The position numbers and the translations under genes were made by a program. 64,000 nucleotides of DNA from Cylicocyclus nassatus (lineage: Eukaryota; Nematoda; Chromadorea; Rhabditida; Strongylidae): positions 80,435,594-80,499,593 of the forward strand of contig CATQJL010000001.1 in assembly GCA_958299035.1 (NCBI GenBank). Reading direction: 5' to 3'. Numbering within the stretch: position 1 is the first letter of the stretch; every line of letters begins with the position of its first letter. Positions 55,785-64,000 of this stretch are shown here, piece by piece. Under the pieces are notes generated by a model. That model saw only the letters and a program-made list of their open reading frames with translations. It searched no databases and was not told the origin of the DNA.

Positions 55785-58700
55785 TTTGTATCACCTGTCA
55801 CCTGTATCTTCGTTAATCATCGTGTTGCACGAGCGGTTACCAGTGATGCCTCCATTCGTCCGTCTCGGGCGATTGTTGTCCAGTATTTACGTATCGCACC
55901 AGGAACACGTGGAACGCTCTGAAGGACTTCATTAAAGGACTTCGTAAACATATCTGACTGTCGCGTCGGCGGTTTTCCTCGTTCGCGTTTGACGTCCAGT
56001 GGTATCCAATCTGTTACAGCTCTCGTCCACCGGTTGTCGTCAACGCATTACGTGCCCGGCCCATCTTATCTTGTTCTGCTTGGCGTACGCGGCAGCGTCC
56101 CTGATCTTCGATCGTTGACGTAGGGTAGAACTTCGCAATTCTTGCCTCACTTGCGTGAGTCGATTCTTAGCATCACTCTCTCAACAGCTCGTTCGATGAC
56201 GCTAACCGCGTGTTCGTCCTGCTTTCTCATTGTCCATGTTTCTGAAGCGTACGTCAAAGCAGGAAGAAACGTCGAGTTGAAAAGGTGGGCGCGGAGCCGG
56301 ATGTTCTTGGTCTTCTTCACTACGTCCTTAGTTGTCTTATATGCTCCCCATGCTGCACGTTTCCTCCTGCTCAGTTCCGGAGCTAGATCATATTGAGTTC
56401 ACGATCTAGGTAGGTGTAGCTTGAGCATTCGGTGATGTTCGTCCCGTTGAGCATGAAAGGAGCATCAGGCACTCTTCCGTTCCTCATAAACATCGTCTTC
56501 GTTAGATTCAGCCGTAGACCGATCTTTCCACACACTTCGTCAAACTGGGCCAGCATTTGTTCCGCCTGCGTGATGCTTGGTGTTATCAATACGATGTCAT
56601 CAGCAAAGCGAAGGTAAGGTAGCTGCCGGCCGTCGACTTTCACTTCCATGTTGTCCCATTCCAACTTTCGCATGACGTTCTCCAGAGCGGCACTGAATGG
56701 TTTCGGCGATATAGTGTCGCCTTGTCGCACGCCACTTTTCACGTCGATGATAACATCCTTGTAGAATGGTGATATGATGGTTGTAAAGTCATTATACAGC
56801 TCACGAATTATCTTGATGTAATGAGTCGGAATACCTTGATTGCTCAAGGCATCACCGAGTCGAATGCCTTCTTCTAATCGATGAAGGTAAGACAGAGCGG
56901 CATCTTATACTCTTGTGACACTTCAATGAGCCTTGACACCGTGTGTATGTGGTCTATCGTGCTGAGTCCTCTTCGAAACCCAGCTTGCTCGCATGGCTGT
57001 CCTTCGTCTAACTCTCTTCCGATCCTGTTGAGAATAACTCGCGTAAAGAGCTTGTAGACTACAGGTAACAGGCAGATAGGATTATAATTGCCGATGTCGC
57101 TGAGATTTTCCTTCTTGTGCAGCAACACGGTCTTGCTAGTCTTCCACTGCCCTAGAACCTTGCCTTCCGCCAGGTACTGCGTGAAGAGCCTTACCAGGTC
57201 TAGATGAGAACTGGCGAAAGATTCTTCAAATGTTGTGCTTTAATCCTGGAGGGAGCGAATGCTTTACGGTTCTTCATCGACATGATAGCATGGCGAATTT
57301 CGGAAGGAAGAACAGACGGTGCGACATACTCGTACTCCTTGAGATGGCATGGTGGAAGGTGGACGTGGCTCGCAAAGAGATCCGAGTAGAAATCGTGGGT
57401 GACCTTCTTTGATCTTCGGGAAGCAGTTATGGTTCCGTCAGGACGACGAAGTGCGGTCATCTTTGTCTTGAAGTTGACGAAGCTTCGGCGGGCGTTGCGT
57501 ATACTTCTTCCAGCCTCCGCGGCGTCAACCATCACTGCTACTCTTCTCTCGAGGTCTTCTTTTATCGCTTCTCTGCATCGCTTCGCAAGCTCGGACGTCA
57601 GTTGGTAGTTGCCTGTGGCTTGTGCGCATCCACGTTGGCGTATCAGCTCCAAAGTCTCCGTGGTGAGACGCCTCGCATTTTTAGACTCTGAGCTTCCTTG
57701 GCACAATCGTGGAGATGTTGTGCGAATCGTTCGTATTCTTCGTCGATGTTGTCCATCACGGTATATCGCCATGAGCCAGATATCGAAGAAAACAGATCCC
57801 AGTTGGTGGTATTCATGGGACGATGTTTTCTGAGCTTGACGGCTCTCTCCCCATTCCGCGGAAAATAGGATTTGGCGCGTAGGAGACGATGGTCTGATCC
57901 CGTGTAGATCGGAACAACAGCGACGTCCGTCAGGCAGTACCTTCTGTTGACGATGATGTGGTCAATCTCGTTATGGTACTTTCCACCGGGCGATTCCCAG
58001 GTCCAACGTTGGGAAGAGGGCTTTTGGAACTGTGAGTTTTCATGAATAGTCCTCGTCGTCATGATAAACTCGGACAGCCTCTCCCCTTGTTCGTTCCACT
58101 GCAAACCATGGGTTCCGATGTGAAGTTCCTTAGTCGACCTTCTAGTTCCGATCTTCGCGTTGAAATCACCGACGATGATCTTGTAGAAGGTATGATCTTC
58201 TCCGTAGAACTCCAAGTCCATATAGAATTTCTCGAGTTCGTCTTCGTCGTAGCTGGATGTTGGGGCATACGCAATGAAGACGGTCAAGGCAGAGATTGAT
58301 CCACATCTTGATATTCGCAAACGTCCGATTCGAGTTGTAAGTTGTTCGAACGAATCGATGTTCATGGCCAAGCTCGTGTTGACAAGGACTCCCACTCCAC
58401 CTACTCCTCGACTGTCGCATGGTCCTAGAAACAGTTCTTCTCCAGTCTCAAATGTGGCGTTCAGCGGGTGGTGCCTCCTTGTCTCGGTCAGTCAGATGAC
58501 GTCGTACTTGATCTTCCTTGCTTGCGTCATGAGGTCTTCGATAGATGCGTCCGATGCCAGCGTCCTCGCGTTGTAAGCACAGATCGTCATTATAGTCCGT
58601 CTCGTTTTCGGCAGCCTAGATCGCCTTTCAAACCTTGTCCCCACTGGCGCTGCCTTACCAATGGCTCCTCCAAGATTAAAGGAGCTTTCCATATTATCAC

Positions 58701-58984
58701 TATGTCGAACAAGATTTTACTCGCAGAAATAGCTTATTGGGCTCAGAACCCCCGCGAGGGACGATAGGAGCTTATTTGTTGGAGACGACTCCGAACTCGC
58801 CTCCCCACACACCTACCCGGGAAATTAGAGTGCAAGCTTTTAGTGGAGGCAGAGAGTCCGTCCCCCGGCTCCGCTTGCTTTTCAGAGCAGGCGCGGGGTC
58901 GCTTTTGGTCGGCGATTATCCCCCTACCGCCAGGACGTCCCACGTAGCCTCGCGACTAACCGGCTGTGATCCCTCTATGAGGGA
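55785..58984 (-). mobile_element. RTE-type non-LTR retrotransposon, degenerate
   Basis: Minus-strand element reading from about 58,984. The 5' region contains RPGGRGIIADQKRPR; the endonuclease, linker and reverse transcriptase follow. The 3' end is near 55,790 with a short CAGGTGACAGGTGA repeat, as RTE tails often have. G+C is clearly higher than in the surrounding DNA. Its text is very like the abundant RTE copies of hookworm genomes, from memory of that family. Confidence 0.8.
55830..58692 (-). pseudogene. RTE polyprotein remnant, endonuclease plus reverse transcriptase
   Basis: Endonuclease: YNARTLASDAS begins near 58,590. A TGA at 58,492-58,494 replaces the residue before LTETRR. The frame then stays open to 57,643 with IVGDFNAKIG, NEIDHIIVN and the TGSDH motif. 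Near 57,700 the reading frame shifts. The linker (KNARRLTTETLELIRQRG...) is open to 57,200. A further shift precedes NYNPICLLPVVYKLFTRVI and AGFRRGLSTIDHIH (57,128-56,874). Another stop/shift follows LTFID. The last open stretch, 56,847-56,383, carries GVRQGDTISPKPF, RFADDIVLI and MFMRNG, and ends in a stop; recognisable text runs on to about 55,830. At least four lesions make it inactive and older than the CR1 copy. Confidence 0.8.
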
Positions 58985-59407
58985 GATCCGTGACTCTCTC
59001 ATAACTTTGCTAAAGAATTTTTCAAAAGTCTCGAGTCTTGAAAAAACCTCATAACCTGCTATTGCAACAATCAAATCGAAATCTTCAAAACACCAAGTCT
59101 CATTACTCGATTATTACGATCACTAACCATGTGAAGTCGATTTTCGGCCAAAGTATGAAGATTCAAAAACATGGAGTACATCAATGTGCTTTCAAGATAA
59201 ATATTGCGATTTTCCCCTCTCGCATGTTATGCCGAAAGAAAGCAACTATTTGAAAAAGGAGAATGAGTTGCAGTGATTGGTACCTGAACTGTCTACCGTT
59301 TCCATTTCTCGTAAGAGGATAGAATAGGCCGGAAATTCTGTTTATCATTACTGTACGAAATTGGCAGGTTATCTTAAGCCTTACAAAACTTTTGCACCGA
59401 CCTAATA

Positions 59408-59727
59408 CAATAGTTTTCAATGAGCTCTATACGATTGTTTCAATAGAAATATTCTGATTAAAATTTGATAAAAAAATTTTTGGTGAGAATGAAAAAGAAA
59501 GCCTATATGAACCACTTTAATTTATCAGGCGGTCGTCCCAAATTAACACTATTTGGAATCTCAAATAGTTTTACATTCAATAAAATTGCCCTTATATGAC
59601 CTTAAATGATAGCTGCTGCTTTCGCTGTATAAAATCAGGGAGTATTCAATCCAAGAACAAGGGAAAGGTTAATAGAAAAGTAGTGGGTTTTGGAAATTTT
59701 GGCTATTATATGTTTATCTGCAAATCA
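59408..59727. other. unassigned DNA
   Basis: TTTTCAATGAGCTCTATACGAT at 59,414 resembles the inner arm of the Tc1-like element (1,269-1,290). Nothing else is recognised. Confidence 0.3.
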
Positions 59728-59729
59728 TA

Positions 59730-60743
59730 TTAGGTTGTCCCGAAAGTTTTGTCCGTTTCTTCGACCTATCATAAAAAATACGTGGATCAAAGATAGAGAA
59801 ACGCTCTAAGCACTACCCGATGCATCTTTTCCTCCTCTTTCTAATTGTCATAATCTTGTGCAGATTACTCTGTTGCTCACTGAGATAAACTCCGAAATTT
59901 CGAACCCATGGTTTTTACTATGTCCAAGTTTGACAATTTTTCACAATCTTCATTTTCAACTTTTGGAAGACTTTTGATAGCCCTCAGATAGAGTAAACAA
60001 AGGGCAATGCAATGCAATTATTCATATTTAGCTGGCTTTTCAATATTTTCAAAAATAATTCTTTCAAAAGTCTTCACTTTTGCGAAATTCTAAAATACAG
60101 AAACGCCTCGGACACTAAAAAATCATCGGATTTTGAAGCTTTTAAAAACCGATTACGATTATTCACTATTTTTACGAAGCAAATGAGCGTTTACCGCTTC
60201 GAAATATAAGATTTTGCATTTTACGCGTACACGCTGGGGTCAAATTCAAGAATTACGAAAATTTTATCGCCAAAGACCCCGCAAATTAAAGAGTAAATAC
60301 ACTCACTGGAAAGAGGAGGAAAAGCTGCATCGAATAACACCTTAGTTGTGCGCCGTTTCAAGATCTCTGGCTTTTGGCATCACCAAAAATGGAATTTGAT
60401 AGCATCAGAAAAATAATTTTAAAAAATTTTCAAGGCTGGCTATAGATGCCGCTAGATTGCATTATATTGCCATTTGTTTGCTCTATCTAACTGTTGCCAA
60501 AGTTTTTCCGAAAGTCAAAAATAAAGATTGTGAAAAATTGCTAAACTTGGACACAGTAACAACCATGGGTTCGAAATTTCGGCGTTTATCTCAGTGAACA
60601 AAAGATTAATTGGCATGGAGGCATGACAGTTAGAAAGAGAAGGAAAAGATGCGTCGGATAGTGCTTAGAGCGTTTCCCTATCTTCGTTCCACGCGTTTTT
60701 ATGATAGATTGAAAAAACGGACAGAACTTTCGGGACAACCTAA
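59730..60743. mobile_element. mariner-like fold-back MITE (TTAGGTTGTCCCGAAAGTTTTGTCC)
   Basis: Ends TTAGGTTGTCCCGAAAGTTTTG and AGAACTTTCGGGACAACCTAA, flanked by TA. It has long arms (CGAAATTTCGGCGTTTATCTCAG near 60,575 mirrors 59,880; ACCATGGGTTCGAAATTT mirrors). Its subterminal block resembles family D. Confidence 0.8.
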
Positions 60744-60745
60744 TA

Positions 60746-61111
60746 TATTGCAAGCGCAATAGAATGCGAGATTCGTGAGATAGCTAGGATTTGTTTTGAG
60801 CTCACCGTAAAGGAAAAACCTGGAAACCCATAGAGAGCTGCTACACCCTAAAGGCATTGAAAACCAGATTCTGGAAGTGATTTGGAAGCATGACTCAACT
60901 TATTCACAAAATTTGAGCCAGAATTCTTGACAGATCTTTATAGATTTTTTCAAATTCATCATATGAAGGCAGAAGAAAGTGCAAGAGTACATGCTCCAGC
61001 AATTAGTAAATTCCTGAATTTTTATGCAAGGTTGCGATTTTTCTTAGCTAACAAGCATGCGAATCTTTCTAGATCTCGGCTTCGAACTTCATGAGGATCA
61101 GAATTTGAGGA
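60746..61111. other. unassigned DNA
   Basis: No recognised feature. Confidence 0.3.
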
Positions 61112-61113
61112 TA

Positions 61114-61956
61114 TTAGGTTGGTGCAAAACAAAGTTCGTTTTGCAAAATTTTGCTTTGAAAAGTTGCAACATTGACCATTCTTCATTCTTTGACCTTTTT
61201 TAACCCAAAGCGCTCTTGTCTACTGAGATCGCAAACGAGAAGAAAACATGCGAGGTTTTCAAAAAAGAAACCGAAAGTTTTTTTTAAAATCCCGTCTTGA
61301 TTGCAACTTCCTTCAAGTTTGGTTCCTATGGCTATCAATCAACTTGCTTTTAGATACAATCCAGAGTGTATGTTTGTATAGCCAAAACTCCAACGAAGGG
61401 GATCTGTAATAACAAATTAAAATTCAAAATTGTTCACTCTTTTAGCCTATAGGTGGTAGGAGAGAAAGTTCCAAACTATGAAATCCGGAATTATGCACTG
61501 AATAGCTAAGTTTTTTTTGCAATTGTTGGCAATATGATCTGACCTGAAGCATACAGAAATGAGCTATGCTGGGCAATCTCCTTAATCAGAAACTTTGTTT
61601 TGGTCCGCCAATTTCTTAGTCCAGATAGATCCGAAAACTTATTTAAACATGCAGTAGGTGAACAATATCAATACCATACGGTAGCTGTGTATCAAAACGA
61701 ATTCGTTCATGCACCTGAATTGTGGCCAAGAAAGTCAAAGCAATGAAATTTCGATTTCGAGTGCTGCTGTGCAAGATGCTGGTGAAGTTTTCACAGATGA
61801 GTTAGAGGGTTAATTTCAATACTTTCAAAAGGCACATGAAGAAAGCTTTCCGATGATGTGCAGGATTTTTATCGAAAAAGAAAGTGTGAAAAAAGCGTTT
61901 GGAAAATAAACTCAGAATAACGGACATTATTTGACATTATTTTTGCTTCAACCTAA
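61114..61956. mobile_element. mariner-like MITE (TTAGGTTGGTGCAAAAC)
   Basis: Left end TTAGGTTGGTGCAAAACAAAG; right end TATTTTTGCTTCAACCTAA; flanked by TA. The two ends match only over about 20 bp and the interior is not a hairpin, so it could be a decayed full element, but no open transposase frame or catalytic motif was found. Confidence 0.6.
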
Positions 61957-62490
61957 TATCTGAGTGCGGCTGTAACGCTTGCTTTGCTCTGTCGAAAGGT
62001 AACACAAACATTCAAAAAGCAACAAGAATATAATTTACAAGCTGGCACCCCGGTTTCCACCCCGTTCTGGAGAAAGTCCATTGTGCTTGATTTTTCATGT
62101 AGCGAAATTTACCCTTTTTCTGATTCCTACTCATCTTGAGTTCGCTTTCTACCGTCCTAAGCCTATTTATACGGCGTGAGAGGTCCAGGAATCAATTTAA
62201 TTTGAGTCAAAGCTTCTTGGCTCAAGATTTTCCGATTTGACCTTGAAGAGTTACATTTTAGCACAAATTTTTCGCAATTATAACGTAAATCATATTCATC
62301 TTGAGCAAATCTGAGCATTTTTCTTAAATTTGGAGGAGGTAAAGTAAAAAAGAAGAATTCAAGTTTTAATCCCTCTGAAGGCTTTAAACTTCCGATTCTA
62401 CAGTGACTTCCAAAAATGGAATTTATAAGAGCTAGATGAAGCGGGTTTTTAGATGCTACAAAAAATTTTCAAAAAAAAACTGACCCTTCG
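61957..62490. repeat. dispersed repeat, inverted partner of 53,619-54,130
   Basis: See the partner entry. This copy has no later insertions separating it from the next block. Confidence 0.6.
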
Positions 62491-62584
62491 AAAGTTAGCG
62501 TTAAAGCGGCAATGCTTGATTATGAACCAACACAGTATAATTTATCAAATGTATGGCTCTTTCTCAAAAGCATATATATATATG

Positions 62585-63090
62585 TGATATTTGATGTTTC
62601 GATGTCTTCTACGAATATCTAGACACTGCTTTGTGAAACTTGCTCTATTTTGGCTCCATAACATGTAAGCAATCTTTCATTTCAGCGTAATTTGCTGCAG
62701 AACTTTTGGCATTCAACGTCATTGTAATTTAGCTGTTTTCGAAAATAGCGTCACTGTTCACGATCGCAAAAGTTCTACATAGAGATATTCAATTCAAGCA
62801 ATCGAATTTGCTATTCAACTTGTGCATGTGCGTAAGGACGTCCGCCTGGTATTATCATGATTTCAAGTAAACCCTAGAAAAATCTGTACATAATGCACTT
62901 GCACCAAGGACAAGAATGCAGTGCACAATTCATATCCAGTATCAACGACACTATTTGGCCTAATGTAACCATATCAAATTTCCGTATTCTGACAAGGGAT
63001 GGATACTTGATCGAGAATTGCAACAAATGAAGTGGAAACTCAACGAGACTACAACTACGAAATTCCATTCATTTCCAAATTTGTTGTAAA
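62585..63090. repeat. dispersed repeat, inverted partner of 49,905-50,441
   Basis: TACATAATGCACTTGCACCAAGG mirrors 50,128. It also contains a family C-like end (ACAAGGGATGGATACTTGATCGAG at 62,993). Confidence 0.6.
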
Positions 63091-63104
63091 CTGTCATATA
63101 GAGC

Positions 63105-63398
63105 ACTAGTTGGCGAACCCGGCTCCGCCCGGGACTGTCAATAATTTGTACTCAGCATGCTCGATTACCCCCCTGTGCCAACTCCCAGCCCTGTAGCTCA
63201 AATTTTGCAAAAAAATCGATAAAATTGATGTCGATCAACACGAAAAGTAGCCTATGACACGCTCCCCGCCCCGAAGTGTATGTGTGCCAAGTTTGGTCCC
63301 GATCGGTTCAGAAATGGAATTTTCTATTCGGAACATACGTACATACAGACGTACATACATACATACATACAGACATTCAGCTATATATATATATATAT
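63105..63398 (+). repeat. dispersed repeat with ATCGAT unit, copy 3, with microsatellites
   Basis: The head is TAGTTGGCGAACCCGGCTCCGCCCGGG. Only one unit follows (CTCCCAGCCCTGTAGCTC, AAATCGATAAAATTGAT), then AAGTGTATGTGTGCCAAGTTTGG, ATCGGTTCAGAAATGGAATT and a (TACA)n / CAGACATTCAG / (TA)n tail. Confidence 0.75.
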
Positions 63399-64000
63399 AG
63401 GGTGTCCCAAAAAATGTATCGAACGTTTGATCGTCAATATCTCTCTTTTAAAGAAGTCTTTTCCCTTGCTTCAGGTACCAACCTGTAGAGCTGGCTTCAA
63501 CTTAGATTTGCATTATAAAACGAATCACTCATCTCTCTTCATTACTGTGGCATTACGGTAGAAACTTCAGAGAGGGTTTTAAGCAATGAAAGGCCATATT
63601 TTGCCTCAGAAAGGAAACAGAACAGCCTGAAAACTTTTACACTAGGCTAATTAGAGTTGCTAATTACAACTGTAAAGTTATCAACTTGTTATGATGCTTC
63701 ATTTAAGAATTATGCCAGGTAAGAGGTAGCGGCCATTTTTTCAATGTTCTTAAAAAGCGCGATTAAACCGTTTAGAAAGCTTCGCAATCTTGAAAATAGT
63801 TGAGTATTGAACTCAGCGTCCATAAAAACCCTATTACACATGTTTTCATATTTTTTTGAAAATTTTTGAAACGGCAGCTTTTTCCACACTGACACCATAT
63901 GTTTCAAGTTTCTACCGTAATCCTACAGTAATAAAGAGAGACTGGGCACTTCGTTTTATAATGCAAATCTAAGTTGAAGCCAGCTCTACAAAGTGGTACC
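63399..64000. mobile_element. family B MITE, cut by window end
   Basis: Starts AGGGTGTCCCAAAAAATGTATCG directly after a TA run. The mirror block GTTTCTACCGTAATCCTACAG is at 63,910 and GAAGCCAGCTCTACAAAGTGGTACC is at the window edge, so only the last 60-80 bp are missing. Confidence 0.75.

Larger units (their letters stand above)
55480..59405. mobile_element. family D mariner-like MITE split by an RTE retrotransposon
   Basis: The ends TTAGATCGGTGCTAAAGTTT and AAAACTTTTGCACCGACCTAA are flanked by TA. The left part to about 55,785 aligns with 50,442-50,760 (GATGCAG...CCTCTTTCC; TTTTTAAGCTACTTTCTC). The right part, 58,985-59,405, is its other arm. Confidence 0.75.

Noticed and set aside
1..64000. 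CRISPR array, bacterial operons or prophage
   Set aside because: No regularly spaced short direct repeats, no ribosome-binding-site-led gene strings and no phage genes. Repeats are inverted and transposon-like and introns are present, so the DNA is eukaryotic.
1..64000. Spliced-leader or other snRNA genes
   Set aside because: I looked for the SL1 sequence and typical snRNA motifs and saw none, but a covariance search was not possible.

Overview
The window looks like eukaryotic, AT-rich (about one third G+C by eye) nuclear DNA, most likely from a parasitic clade V (strongylid/hookworm-like) nematode. Three things point there. One is a non-LTR element of the RTE type whose endonuclease and reverse transcriptase text closely resembles the abundant hookworm copies. 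The second is a CR1-type element. The third is a gene candidate with 55-57 nt introns and pyrimidine-rich ...TTTTATAG / ...AACTTCAG acceptors. The assignment is inference. No bacterial operons and no clear single-copy housekeeping gene were seen.

Layout. 1-7,281: a train of fold-back DNA transposons (Tc1-like and mariner-like MITEs) set almost end to end at TA/TATA junctions. 7,575-29,336: a giant imperfect palindrome, with arms of about 9.2 kb and 12.5 kb around a spacer of about 130 bp. The right arm is longer because at least five elements inserted only there. Each arm carries a copy of the same small multi-exon gene candidate (signal peptide, TATA box, short introns), transcribed away from the centre, plus exon-like pieces and older MITEs shared by both arms. 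29,339-31,706: two more fold-back elements. 32,515-33,096: a G+C-richer terminal-inverted-repeat element. 33,700-35,822: a third, partial copy of the palindrome unit. 37,405-37,925, 54,755-55,345 and 63,105-63,398: copies of a dispersed repeat with ATCGAT-rich tandem units. 39,884-44,287: a nearly full-length CR1-like retrotransposon with two overlapping ORFs, dead by one stop and one frameshift, inserted into an older MITE. 44,288-54,390: MITEs and unassigned DNA. 55,480-59,405: a mariner-like MITE split by a degenerate RTE-type retrotransposon on the minus strand. 59,730-64,000: further MITEs and inverted copies of sequence also found at 49.9-54.1 kb.

Biology. Almost everything recognisable is mobile DNA, and nearly every DNA element is a hairpin: two arms of 50-600 bp around a short loop. 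The DNA elements have TA or TTA target duplications and none has a transposase ORF, so they are non-autonomous. Nesting gives a relative order. Some MITEs predate the palindrome (both arms), and others postdate it (right arm only). The most gene-like item is the divergent pair of secreted-protein gene candidates at 12,803-13,370 (-) and 21,129-21,774 (+). Their exon phases, intron lengths, promoter and cysteine positions agree between the two copies. Intergenic stretches where nothing was recognised are stated as such.
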